From DAOVDI01 sp965373045 (lineage in GTDB: Bacteria; Acidobacteriota; Aminicenantia; Aminicenantales; Aminicenantaceae), in assembly GCA_965373045.1 (NCBI GenBank), contig CBDVEQ010000019.1, positions 1 through 19,966 on the forward strand: a DNA stretch of 19,966 bases, given 5' to 3'. The notes beneath the pieces are model-generated. The model saw only the letters and a list, made by a program, of their open reading frames with translations, was not told the DNA's origin and did no database searches. Positions 1-8,029 of the stretch are shown in pieces. The position numbers and the translations under genes are program-made. Position 1 is the stretch's first letter, and every line of letters starts with the position of its first letter.

Positions 1-920
1 CGGTTCACAAGCAGTCCCAGTTGTTCTTTGCCATCTTTATCCAACCGGTCCTTGTAATCTTCCTGAATCCATGTCGCAATAGAGTTTATACCTCTAAGAG
101 GCGCCTTCAGGTCATGAGAAACGATATAGGCAAAATCGTTCAATTCTTTATTGACACTATCCAATTCCTTAAGAAGGCGGTTCTGCTTCAGTTCTGATTC
201 CTTTCTTTCTGTTATGTCCGCAGAGACCAGGACAATGCCCTGCTCCTGCTCATCCGCTCCCCTCATGACCGAAGCAGAAAACAGAACAGGGAGACTGTGT
301 CCATCCTTGGTCTTAAAGCTGGTTTCGACGTAGCGGACAAATCCCTTGTTCAGAAGCTCGTCAAAGCTTTTTTTAAAAACAGCAGACTCATCAGCAAAAA
401 TATTTTCCAGGGGCATTCCATGAAATTCCTTCTTGCTGTACCCCAGCATATCGCAGGCCGAAGAATTAACAGTTTGAATGTATCGTTCCGGGGAAGTGAC
501 GATCAGGCTGCTCTGCATTGAGCGGATGATGTTATCCACATAATCCTTGGATATGGTTGTACTCTGCAGGTTTTCCGTCATCTCGTTGAACGAGACAGCT
601 AGCTTTCCAAGCTCATCCGAAGTATTCAGATCGATCCGGTGGTCAAATTTTCCTTTCCCGATGGTTTCAGCACCTTTTTTCAACACATTGATGGATCTGA
701 TGACATCTGAAAGAAGCCGGTAGGAAACAGATAGGATCAACAGGCAGATAATAGCTAGAACCTTTATTCCCTGCTCCAGATTTTTATTTATTTTAGAAAC
801 ATCCAGAGACGCTGCCTGTCCTTTTTCATCAAGCTGAGTCCAGACAATAAACCCTGTGATAAGGAAAAACATTAAGCCGATCAGAATGATGATGAAAGAC
901 AACTTGGCTTTAATACTCAT
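1..920 (-). CDS. Membrane-bound PAS sensor histidine kinase, C-terminus outside window
   Basis: Partial gene: 306 codons are visible and the catalytic ATPase part lies beyond the left edge. The N-terminus has two membrane helices (about residues 7-28 and 52-67) around a very short external loop of about 25 residues. A HAMP linker follows (about 67-118), then a PAS domain (about 125-240, ending in the usual ADITERKE linker) and a HisKA dimerisation helix. The phosphoacceptor is His269 in the H-box FAYIVSHDLKAPLRGI. The loop seems too small to bind much, so the signal is probably sensed by the PAS domain or the membrane. The only start not blocked by a stop is ATG 918-920, 21 bases after the pilT stop on the same strand, so the two are probably cotranscribed. 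Its ribosome site is weak. The link to PilT suggests control of surface motility, but no response regulator is visible. Confidence 0.9.
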   Translation of the reverse strand, partial: MSIKAKLSFIIILIGLMFFLITGFIVWTQLDEKGQAASLDVSKINKNLEQGIKVLAIICLLILSVSYRLLSDVIRSINVLKKGAETIGKGKFDHRIDLNTSDELGKLAVSFNEMTENLQSTTISKDYVDNIIRSMQSSLIVTSPERYIQTVNSSACDMLGYSKKEFHGMPLENIFADESAVFKKSFDELLNKGFVRYVETSFKTKDGHSLPVLFSASVMRGADEQEQGIVLVSADITERKESELKQNRLLKELDSVNKELNDFAYIVSHDLKAPLRGINSIATWIQEDYKDRLDKDGKEQLGLLVN

Positions 921-941
921 TCCGCTTTTTTTATAAGATGC

Positions 942-2084
942 TCACGGCTTTATTCGGTCCCAGGCAGGATTTTTTGAGGCGACTTGATGAACAGGCTGAG
1001 AAGCCGTCTGACCCTGTTTTAAACTTTCCATAATGGCCTTGTCTTGGATAAAGGGAAGAGCTGTATTCAGATCAATCTTTCTCTCTTTAACTAACTGAGA
1101 AAGAGATTGATCCATGGTTATCATCCCTTCAGCTGCAGATGTCAGGATTGTCTGGTAGATGGCTTCGGTCTTGCCTGTGCGGATATTATTCTTTACTGCC
1201 GCATTGGTTTTCATGACTTCGCAGGCAACCACCCGGCCAGTTTTGTCAATCCTGGGAATAAGGACCTGGGATATAATCCCGATCAGATTGGATGCAAGCT
1301 GTGCCCGGATCTGGTGCTGCTGTTCAGATGGAAACACATCAATGATCCGGTTTATCGTCTTTGCCGCACTGGATGTATGCAGGGTTCCGAAGACAAGATG
1401 ACCTGTCTCTGCTGATGTAATGGCTATTCCCATGGTCTCATAATCCCTCATCTCACTAATAAGGATGACATCAGGATCCTGGCGTAGAGCATATTTCAGT
1501 GCATTTTTAAAGGTCAGAGTGTCTCCTGAGATACCCACTTCTCTCTGGGTGACATAGGACTTTTTTGAGTTATGCAGATATTCTATCGGGTCTTCGATAG
1601 TTATGATATGGTCCTCCCGGGTCCTATTGATAATATCGATGAGCGCTGCAAGTGTGGTTGATTTTCCGCACCCAGTAGGTCCTGTAACAAGGACAAGCCC
1701 TTTTTTTGCTTTGGCAAAATCTGCAACGGATTCATGAAGCCCCAAATCTTCTAGCAAAGGGATCCGGCCTGAGAGAGCCCGCACTGTGGCAGCGACCGAT
1801 CCGCGCTGCATATGGATATTGAACCTGAATCTCCCCAGACCTGACACACCCAACGCAAAATCAAGTTCCCCTCTGGATTCAGGATTCTTCTCAAAAGTAT
1901 GCTTCTGATATTCGTTGAGAACAGAATAGATCAGCTCTTCAGCGGATTGAGTGGTCAGACGGTCGTAATTGGTCATGGGAACCAACCTCCCATCAATGCG
2001 AAATGCTGGATGAAGACCCGCTAAAAGATGGAGATCAGACGCATTCATCTCGATCAGTTTTTTCAACAATTCAAGCATATCCAT
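942..2084 (-). CDS. pilT: Type IV pilus retraction ATPase PilT/PilU-like
   Basis: Hexameric secretion-type ATPase that powers pilus retraction at the inner-membrane base of type IV pili. Numbered from the chosen start (380 aa), it has the N-terminal PilT fold with ASDLHLLAG near residue 15. Walker A is GPTGCGKST (135-143), the Asp box is ITIEDPIEY, Walker B is ILISEMRD (207-214) and the His box is GHLVFGTLHTSSAAKTINR. A divergent form of the C-terminal AIRNLIRE motif follows (AVKNNIRTGK). Walker B carries Ser where most PilT proteins have Gly (VGEMRD). A TTG codon 21 bases upstream (2103-2105) keeps the frame open. ATG at 2082-2084 is preferred because AAGGA lies 8 bases before it and because a promoter at 2110-2138 would start transcription near 2103. 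No pilin or PilB/PilC gene is present here. Confidence 0.95.
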   Translation of the reverse strand: MDMLELLKKLIEMNASDLHLLAGLHPAFRIDGRLVPMTNYDRLTTQSAEELIYSVLNEYQKHTFEKNPESRGELDFALGVSGLGRFRFNIHMQRGSVAATVRALSGRIPLLEDLGLHESVADFAKAKKGLVLVTGPTGCGKSTTLAALIDIINRTREDHIITIEDPIEYLHNSKKSYVTQREVGISGDTLTFKNALKYALRQDPDVILISEMRDYETMGIAITSAETGHLVFGTLHTSSAAKTINRIIDVFPSEQQHQIRAQLASNLIGIISQVLIPRIDKTGRVVACEVMKTNAAVKNNIRTGKTEAIYQTILTSAAEGMITMDQSLSQLVKERKIDLNTALPFIQDKAIMESLKQGQTASQPVHQVASKNPAWDRIKP

Positions 2085-2109
2085 AGTCTTCTTCCTTATT
2101 ATCAAAGTT

Positions 2110-2138
2110 AAGATATATAAATATTAATATCTTGTAAA
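2110..2138 (-). promoter_or_regulatory. Predicted sigma-70 promoter for pilT-kinase unit
   Basis: On the minus strand, TTTACA (2133-2138, 5/6 to consensus) lies 17 bases before TATCTT (2110-2115, 4/6), in an AT-rich stretch. Transcription would begin near 2103, about 20 bases before the preferred pilT ATG. No clear intrinsic terminator separates it from the ROK kinase gene upstream, so read-through from the sugar operon is possible. Confidence 0.4.
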
Positions 2139-2197
2139 TAACCCCCAGAGGTGAAATTGCCCTCATCTGAAGTGATTTGCGATATGGCGCCAAGTCT

Positions 2198-3142
2198 CTA
2201 AAAAGTCATGAATCCCAGCTCTCTCAAAGCAAGATATGCAGCCCCAAATACTCCTGCAGAATCTCCCATTTTAGCCTTGAGAAGGGGAAATGAGCCTCTT
2301 GGAATCCCGAAAAGGGACTTTTCAATAAAGGCAGGAACTTTTTCGTACCATACGGACAGATTGGAGACTCCTCCCCCCAGGATGACGGCCTGAAGATCCA
2401 GTGTGTTTATCACATTGGCAAATACCTCTCCCATGATACGGCAGCTTTCAGCAAAAAAATCCTCTGCCTGAGAATCTCCGTCCTGGAAGAGCTGAAAGAT
2501 CTCTTTTACACTCAGCTTTTTTCCACTTAGATCAAAATATCGTCGGGAAATGCTGGGACCGGACAGATAGGCTTCAGCACATCCCCTGCGGCCGCATTCA
2601 CACAATCGGCCGTTGATGTCGATGCTGGTATGACCAATCTCTCCGGCAGCGCCCCTTTTTCCCCAGTAAAGCATATTGTTCAAGATCAGGCCAGAGCCTA
2701 TACCGGTTCCCAGAATGACGGCCATTATATGTGTATATTTTCCTTCGCATCCTGCAAAAAATTCCGCTAGAGCCAGACAGTTGGCATCATTTTCTACAAG
2801 GAGGGGAACGGACAATCGATCCCGTAACCGGTTGATAAATCCGCGCGCCTCGTAAACAGGAGTATGGGGAGAACCATAAAGCCTGTCTTCGTCTTTAAGA
2901 TATGTTGCTGGAGTTCCCATCCCGACAGCATTAAATGAGCGGCCTTTAGCTACAGTACGGATGACCTTCTCGATATTTTCCAGAACATGTTCCACTCCTC
3001 TGGATGCTTCTGAAAAAACCCGATAGCGGTCCAGGCAGTTCCGGTCTGAATCGAGAAGGCAGGCCTCGATCTTTGTGCCTCCCAGGTCCACCCCCACCAC
3101 ATAGGTTTTAGTTGTTTCGTTCATCCCGTTTGTCTCGTTCAT
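2198..3142 (-). CDS. ROK-family sugar kinase (glucokinase-like)
   Basis: ATP-dependent sugar kinase of the ROK family, which phosphorylates hexoses such as glucose, mannose, fructose or N-acetylated sugars. The 314-aa length is normal. Visible motifs are the ATP phosphate loop DLGGTK (19-24), the substrate/catalytic segment ENDANCLALAE (Asp119), GTGIGSG (145-151) and the ROK zinc site. The zinc site is GEIGH with His171, then CECGRRGCAE with Cys181, Cys183 and Cys188. It is the last gene of the mannosidase operon, 17 bases after the UroD-like gene, so it probably phosphorylates the mannose or modified hexose released upstream. The start is uncertain: the protein begins MNETNGMNETTK, with two Met-Asn-Glu-Thr repeats, and neither ATG has a strong ribosome site. 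The better purine run (GGAGAGG) lies over 20 bases upstream, across the previous stop. Exact substrate unknown. Confidence 0.93.
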   Translation of the reverse strand: MNETNGMNETTKTYVVGVDLGGTKIEACLLDSDRNCLDRYRVFSEASRGVEHVLENIEKVIRTVAKGRSFNAVGMGTPATYLKDEDRLYGSPHTPVYEARGFINRLRDRLSVPLLVENDANCLALAEFFAGCEGKYTHIMAVILGTGIGSGLILNNMLYWGKRGAAGEIGHTSIDINGRLCECGRRGCAEAYLSGPSISRRYFDLSGKKLSVKEIFQLFQDGDSQAEDFFAESCRIMGEVFANVINTLDLQAVILGGGVSNLSVWYEKVPAFIEKSLFGIPRGSFPLLKAKMGDSAGVFGAAYLALRELGFMTF

Positions 3143-3159
3143 TCCGTGAATAGTTCAGA

Positions 3160-4188
3160 TCACCTCTCCAGAGTTTTGGAAATGCTATCCCATGCTTCAA
3201 AAAAAGCTGCAATATTTTCAGGCCTGGCTTCAAGACCGAACTCACATTGGGCGATAACACCTCCCTTGTTATATAGGCCAGCGTACATCTGATCAACGGC
3301 TCTCTTTATTTCCTTCACTGACCCATGGGGCAGCAGATTCTGCCGGTCAACTTCTCCCCAGAAAGTGACCTGCCCTCGGAACCTTTCCCCTAATTTATCA
3401 ATCCCCATGCAAAAGATCTGGGAATTGATCGCATCTATCCCGATCTCGATCAGATCCGGATAGATCTCCATGATATGGCCGTCCGAGTGCATAAAAACAT
3501 ATTTTCCGCGATGATGCGCCGCTTCAACATATTCTTTGTACATAGGCTTAAATATCTTTCGGAACACGTCCGGGGAGATCATCAAACCGGATTGGGTCCC
3601 CCAATCGTCCATCAGAGTGATCGCATCCACATCCGTCCCGGCCCAGAGTTCAACTTCCTTGAGATACAAGCCGTGTATCCTGCTCAGAAGTTCAAACAGT
3701 TCAGGCGGCTGTTCAATGAGGTCGATCATTGACTGCTCCATAGTCCGGATGAACTGCAGACGCTCAAGGGGGCGCTGACAGGTTCCGGCCAGTACAAATT
3801 TGTCAGAACTCCGGCAGAATGCGCTTACTTTATCCTTGTCCAGGGACAGGATATTTTCCGGCGGTTGAAATCCGCCAAGCTTACTCCAGTCAGGGATGAG
3901 CGGCTCACGGACAATTCCCATGACCCCGTCCTGCGGGTTGGCAAACCTGCAACCCCATTCATCGATATAGGTGCCGGCCCTGTACTTGTCTCCAGAAACG
4001 GCAAGTGGGATGGAATAGAATGCAGGGGCCTGAACAACATCGTCAGGGTATTTTGACTTTAAAACTTTGATCCATTCCCGGTGTTTTTTCTCAGCCCAGG
4101 GAAGGATCCATGCCTGACGGGGAATACGCGAAGGCGATTCAAAGTTCAGCGTTTTTATGACCAATTCCCGTGATCCGGAGTTCATCAC
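3160..4188 (-). CDS. UroD-like (uroporphyrinogen decarboxylase family) protein in a sugar operon
   Basis: A 342-aa TIM-barrel protein of the superfamily containing uroporphyrinogen decarboxylase and the cobalamin/coenzyme M methyltransferases (MtaA, CmuA). Typical features are DDWGTQSGLMISPDVFRKIF near 194-213 and HSDGHIMEIYPDLIEIGIDAIN near 234-255. His234, Asp236 and His238 are potential metal or substrate ligands, where methyltransferase members usually carry His and Cys. No heme genes are nearby. Its place inside a mannosidase, oxidoreductase and kinase operon, overlapping the upstream gene by four bases (ATGA), argues against heme synthesis and for a role on a sugar or methylated sugar. 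No corrinoid protein is encoded in the window. A ribosome site AGAGGA precedes the paired ATG ATG start. Family call is firm, function unknown. Confidence 0.85.
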   Translation of the reverse strand: MMNSGSRELVIKTLNFESPSRIPRQAWILPWAEKKHREWIKVLKSKYPDDVVQAPAFYSIPLAVSGDKYRAGTYIDEWGCRFANPQDGVMGIVREPLIPDWSKLGGFQPPENILSLDKDKVSAFCRSSDKFVLAGTCQRPLERLQFIRTMEQSMIDLIEQPPELFELLSRIHGLYLKEVELWAGTDVDAITLMDDWGTQSGLMISPDVFRKIFKPMYKEYVEAAHHRGKYVFMHSDGHIMEIYPDLIEIGIDAINSQIFCMGIDKLGERFRGQVTFWGEVDRQNLLPHGSVKEIKRAVDQMYAGLYNKGGVIAQCEFGLEARPENIAAFFEAWDSISKTLER

Positions 4189-5414
4189 GAATTATTCCTC
4201 TCTAAAAATTTTCCACCCGGGAAGAAAGAATATCCATCCAATTTCACGGACAAACCTTTTCCTCCCCAATTTTTTCCCTGTTCTGAAGGCAGCATGCCTG
4301 TTGAATAGCACTGATGAAAGGTTTCAGCCAGATCCCGGACCCAGTACTGACCCTGGTTGTTTTTATGTATATCTTCATCTGGAAATACGCCGACCTCTTT
4401 AATGGATTCCTGTATGCCGTTGATGCAAACGGTTTGGGAACGGGCCGCTTCAGGACCACACAAAACAGGTGTTTTTTTTTGCACGGCATGGACAGCCTGG
4501 CGCAATTTCCTGAAAGGTTGAATATCCGGATCTCCATATATCTTTTGTGATCCGTTTTTATGGATGGCCAGGATTTTTTGTCCCATCCCATCATATTTAA
4601 TGACCGTGTCATCGAACTCAAATATAAAAACAGGCCCAAAGGAATGCTGCACTGCATGTGACGCGTAAAATAGTAGTTCCACACCTGTTGATGTAATAAT
4701 GCGGCAGGCGATCGAATCATAATTTTCTATATGATAGGCCCTGTACACTTCCGCCTTAATGGATGACGGTTCTGCACTGGTATTGATGCCATCCCCAAGA
4801 CAGTAAAACATATTATGTAGATAGTGTGCCGCAGCATTGTTGGCCGGGCTGTCCAGGACCCAACGCCCTTCCCTGTCTTTTATTCTGCCTGCCCAGTCAT
4901 TACGCTTAAAATAGCTCAACTTTCTCGGCCAGAGACATAAGCATCTCATTCGGATTGGACCGCCAAATTTGCCGGCGTGAATATCCTGTTTTAAATCTTG
5001 AATGGCCGACGAAAAGGACCATTGATAACCTACCCTTACATGGCGTTTGGAAAGATCTTTTATCCGAATCAACCTGTCCACATCCTGAACTGCAGCGCTG
5101 ACCGGTTTTTCACACAGAACATGGCTTCCATGCTCAAGAGCTATGCAGCTCTGGGAAACATGGTGCTGAATAGGTGAGGATATCACAGCCAGATCTGCTC
5201 GTTCTCCTTCTGCAAAACAGCTCTCCAAATCAGGGTAAACAGGGATATCTCTATTTTTCAATTCTGAATAGATCGGTGAGCCCTCTGGAAAAAGATCCAC
5301 GGCTGCAACCAGCTGAACAGCTCCTTCAGGAAAATCATCAAACAGGGCTTTGACATAATGAGACCCCATACCGCCGATCCCGACCATAATCACAGAAACA
5401 GGGGCCTTTTTCAT
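4185..5414 (-). CDS. Gfo/Idh/MocA-family NAD(P)-dependent sugar oxidoreductase
   Basis: A 409-aa soluble dehydrogenase of the glucose-fructose oxidoreductase / inositol dehydrogenase / MocA family, which oxidises or epimerises sugars and sugar derivatives using a bound nicotinamide. The Rossmann motif VGIGGMGSHY is at residues 11-20. The signature CEKPV is at 101-105, its Lys being the usual substrate-proton residue. DSPANNAAAHYLHNMFY marks the C-terminal alpha/beta substrate domain. It is longer than the common 330-370 aa, with a C-terminal tail ending GYSFFPGGKFLERNNS. ATGA overlaps join it to both neighbours (5411-5414 and 4185-4188), which implies translational coupling. It probably acts on the sugar released by the mannosidase or on a keto-sugar before hydrolysis; the actual substrate cannot be read from sequence. 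Confidence 0.9.
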   Translation of the reverse strand: MKKAPVSVIMVGIGGMGSHYVKALFDDFPEGAVQLVAAVDLFPEGSPIYSELKNRDIPVYPDLESCFAEGERADLAVISSPIQHHVSQSCIALEHGSHVLCEKPVSAAVQDVDRLIRIKDLSKRHVRVGYQWSFSSAIQDLKQDIHAGKFGGPIRMRCLCLWPRKLSYFKRNDWAGRIKDREGRWVLDSPANNAAAHYLHNMFYCLGDGINTSAEPSSIKAEVYRAYHIENYDSIACRIITSTGVELLFYASHAVQHSFGPVFIFEFDDTVIKYDGMGQKILAIHKNGSQKIYGDPDIQPFRKLRQAVHAVQKKTPVLCGPEAARSQTVCINGIQESIKEVGVFPDEDIHKNNQGQYWVRDLAETFHQCYSTGMLPSEQGKNWGGKGLSVKLDGYSFFPGGKFLERNNS

Positions 5415-7900
5415 CTCTCCATCAAATCCGTTTCATGAATTTTTTTACTGTCCAGATCCACTGCCAGAGTCTTGATCTCAAATCCCTCTAAACGGACTGA
5501 ATACAATAAGTCCAGCACAGGAATGGACAGTTTGGTATGACGTTTTTTACCGGTCGGTTCGAACAACCGGATGATCAGCCGGTTATTCTCCTCATCCAGC
5601 TTCATAGCAGTAACCTGGACAATATCATCGCTGAGGGACAGACCAGACAGAGGTTTTTCCCCCTCTCTTCCTGGGAAACAGCAGAGAGCCAGGGGTTCCT
5701 CATTTTTTACCAGGGCTTCCCGGTCGATCTTTTCCAACCTCTCTGAACCAGGGCCGCCATTGACCCAGAAACGGAATACTCGCTCTCCCTGGTCGATACG
5801 GGGAGTGAACCGGTCCTGGGGCACAATGGGAACATCTTCCCCGACAGGATGGGCTGCATAGGCGGCTGATCTAAGCATGGACAATCGTATCTCTCCCTGA
5901 TAAAAATCAAACCCGTAAGTTCCCTGATTGATGACCGTCATGGCATGGGTTTTACCTGTAGAAACTACAGCTTCCCATTTCTGGGCCACCTGTTCACTCT
6001 CACAGGAATAAAACTCCTCTACACCATATGCGACCTGCCCAAGACATGTGCCGGAAGAAAAAGGAGTCGGGAGGGAAAGTTTTAGCATGGTGTCTTTTTC
6101 CTGCCAGAAAATCCTCAGCCGGATCTCAAATTCGCTTCCCTTTTTCGGGAATATATAATGCAGGCAGAGTGATGACCGGTCATAGGAAAAAAGAGCCTCC
6201 ACAACAGTGCGGAGCGGTCCATCCTCAATGATCCTGATAGGAGGAAGATTGTCTGCTAAAACTCCGGCCATCCGAGCACTCTCTTGAGGAGAGGTCAACT
6301 TAAATTTTCCTTTGACCTTTCGGAAACCTTTTACCAACATTCCCCAGGGATCAGCATAGTCCTCCAAAACAAGGACTTTCAAACCGTTGTTATTTAAATA
6401 GCTTTCACCTTTAACCTTAAAAGAGGAAAGCAACCCGGTTTCCGGATGGATGATAAACTCGGCAATATCAGATTGAAAACAATACTCTTTCCTGCCCTTA
6501 AGACTTTGTGAAGCCTTGACTTGCTCTGTCTTCAGGTGACAACTGTAGCAATGCATACTGCTGGGCAGAAGAGACGCAGAAAAAACCACTTTTTTTCTCC
6601 AATCTATGGCAATACTGCTGCTTTCCTTTTCCAATTGCGAGGGAATCACATAGCCTTCTTCGGAGGTGATGACAGGTATTCTCTGCAGATTCCGGTCATA
6701 GACAGGCTCGGCCGGTTGGAATTCCACAACAATCTGTTTTTCAACAGGATAAGGATGCGGGTTATAGACAAAGATCGGAAATTCATCTTCACTGGCCCGG
6801 GGCTGGCCTTTAAGCAGTGCAAAAAAAGCTCTGGCTCTGACCCTAGAAAGGATCTCCATCCCATGTTCCATTCTTCGGAGCGCCTGGATCTCGACCTCAG
6901 GAATGGCGGATCCGGGCAAAATGTCATGAAATCCACAAAACAGCAGATCCTCCAGTGCATCCTGAAGCGCAGCAGACGGATAGACCATCACACCAGCCAG
7001 AGAAGCATAGGATACCATTTTTTCCGTCAGGTAATAGGCATTTTCCAATGCCCTGTGGCCCGATTTGATCCGGGACATAGACGTGTAACAACCAACAGCC
7101 CAAGGATTCAGATCCTGCTCGACCCGGGAGTACTGCTTATCAATCGATTCCAAGGCATTAAAATAATCTTCAGGAATAGAATGTGATATCTTCCACTCTT
7201 TTTGCTCCGACATATATCGGCCAAGCTTTTCCAGGTCCTCCCTGGAAGGCCCTCCCCCATGATTGCCGATTCCCCAGAGAAGAAGCCCTGTCTGCTTTTC
7301 ACTATTGCGGGAAATCCACAGTTTTACCTTTTCAACAGCTTTTCCCATCCCGGAATTGTAGTGGTCTGCTGCCCTATGGGCTAGAATTTTTGACCCGTCA
7401 TACCCGACCCAGATAAAATCATCTGACGGAAGAGATAGATCATCCTGACCTGGGCGGCAGAACAGATAAGAGGAATATCCGGATTTTTTCAATATCTGCA
7501 CCAATCCCCTTGTGTGACCGAAGGAGTCAAAATTGACGGCAGTCTCTGGCTCTATCCCAAAATGTTTTTTAAAGTAGCGCCTCCCTGTCAGGATCTGTCT
7601 GACGATCGATTCCCCGGCAGGCATATTAATGTCAGGTTGAAGATACCAGCCTCCCATGATGTACCACTTTTTCTCTTTTACCAGCGCCTGGATGCGGGCG
7701 AAAAGATCCGGTTCATACTCCTGGATCCATTGATAAAGAACCGCCTCATTATGACAGAATACAAAACCGTCATATTCCTCACACATACCAGCTGCTGCCC
7801 GGAATGTGGAAATCGCCTCAGCAGCACCCTCTTCCCAGGTCCAGAGCCAGACCGGATCAAGGTGTGCATTGCAGATGAGAAACAGCCTCTTTTCCGTCAT
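5411..7900 (-). CDS. GH38 alpha-mannosidase, cytoplasmic
   Basis: An 829-aa zinc-dependent, retaining alpha-mannosidase of glycoside hydrolase family 38. The N-terminal catalytic barrel begins at once with the zinc ligands in AHLDPVWLW (His13, Asp15). It continues with GGWYLQPDINMPAGES (83-98) and the nucleophile region NFDSFGHTRG (Asp125), then GIGNHGGGPS (211-219). The helical middle domain includes LNPWAVGCYTSMSRIKSGHRALEN (264-287), and the rest is the beta-rich C-terminal half. No signal peptide is visible, so short mannosides must be imported first, yet no transporter is present here. Trp267 lies where many relatives carry a zinc-binding His, so the metal site may differ. As first gene of the operon it has GAGGG about five bases before its ATG and a possible extended -10 promoter 30 bases upstream. 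Confidence 0.93.
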   Translation of the reverse strand: MTEKRLFLICNAHLDPVWLWTWEEGAAEAISTFRAAAGMCEEYDGFVFCHNEAVLYQWIQEYEPDLFARIQALVKEKKWYIMGGWYLQPDINMPAGESIVRQILTGRRYFKKHFGIEPETAVNFDSFGHTRGLVQILKKSGYSSYLFCRPGQDDLSLPSDDFIWVGYDGSKILAHRAADHYNSGMGKAVEKVKLWISRNSEKQTGLLLWGIGNHGGGPSREDLEKLGRYMSEQKEWKISHSIPEDYFNALESIDKQYSRVEQDLNPWAVGCYTSMSRIKSGHRALENAYYLTEKMVSYASLAGVMVYPSAALQDALEDLLFCGFHDILPGSAIPEVEIQALRRMEHGMEILSRVRARAFFALLKGQPRASEDEFPIFVYNPHPYPVEKQIVVEFQPAEPVYDRNLQRIPVITSEEGYVIPSQLEKESSSIAIDWRKKVVFSASLLPSSMHCYSCHLKTEQVKASQSLKGRKEYCFQSDIAEFIIHPETGLLSSFKVKGESYLNNNGLKVLVLEDYADPWGMLVKGFRKVKGKFKLTSPQESARMAGVLADNLPPIRIIEDGPLRTVVEALFSYDRSSLCLHYIFPKKGSEFEIRLRIFWQEKDTMLKLSLPTPFSSGTCLGQVAYGVEEFYSCESEQVAQKWEAVVSTGKTHAMTVINQGTYGFDFYQGEIRLSMLRSAAYAAHPVGEDVPIVPQDRFTPRIDQGERVFRFWVNGGPGSERLEKIDREALVKNEEPLALCCFPGREGEKPLSGLSLSDDIVQVTAMKLDEENNRLIIRLFEPTGKKRHTKLSIPVLDLLYSVRLEGFEIKTLAVDLDSKKIHETDLMER

Positions 7901-7930
7901 ACAACCCTCTGTTTGAATATCATGATAAAA

Positions 7931-7939
7931 AGTATATCA
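7931..7939 (-). promoter_or_regulatory. Possible extended -10 promoter of mannosidase operon
   Basis: On the minus strand, TGATATACT is an extended -10 element (TGn plus TATACT, 5/6) with no good -35 at the right distance. Transcription would start near 7924, giving a leader of about 24 bases. The same 129-base divergent spacer holds the 8-bp palindrome TCAATTGA (7943-7950), a possible regulator site. For the plus-strand gene it offers TTGACT (7946-7951) with only weak -10 partners. Confidence 0.33.
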
Positions 7940-8000
7940 CATCAATTGACTTTTTGTGTATGAATCCATAGTTTAAGGTTTTAGATACATGACTAACCCC

Positions 8001-8017
8001 AAATAAAGTAGGTTAAA
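8001..8017 (+). repeat. 17-base copy of an element end, before pfp
   Basis: AAATAAAGTAGGTTAAA here is an exact inverted match to 12008-12024, the 3' end of the element copy at 12013-12267. A 17-base identity is very unlikely by chance in this window. It is probably a relic end of the same repeat family. It lies in the leader of the phosphofructokinase gene, whose AAAGG ribosome site follows directly. Confidence 0.5.
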
Positions 8018-8029
8018 AGGTTAAATAAA

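Noticed and set aside
2139..2197. Intrinsic terminator after the ROK kinase gene
   Set aside because: Only a weak GAGG/CCTC stem with a loop of about nine bases and no T-run was found.
3160..4188. Heme-pathway HemE
   Set aside because: The context is sugar catabolism and the sequence matches the UroD-like/methyltransferase branch rather than HemE.
6521..7186. 221-codon open frame on the plus strand
   Set aside because: It lies antisense inside the well-supported GH38 mannosidase, has no family resemblance and no ribosome site.
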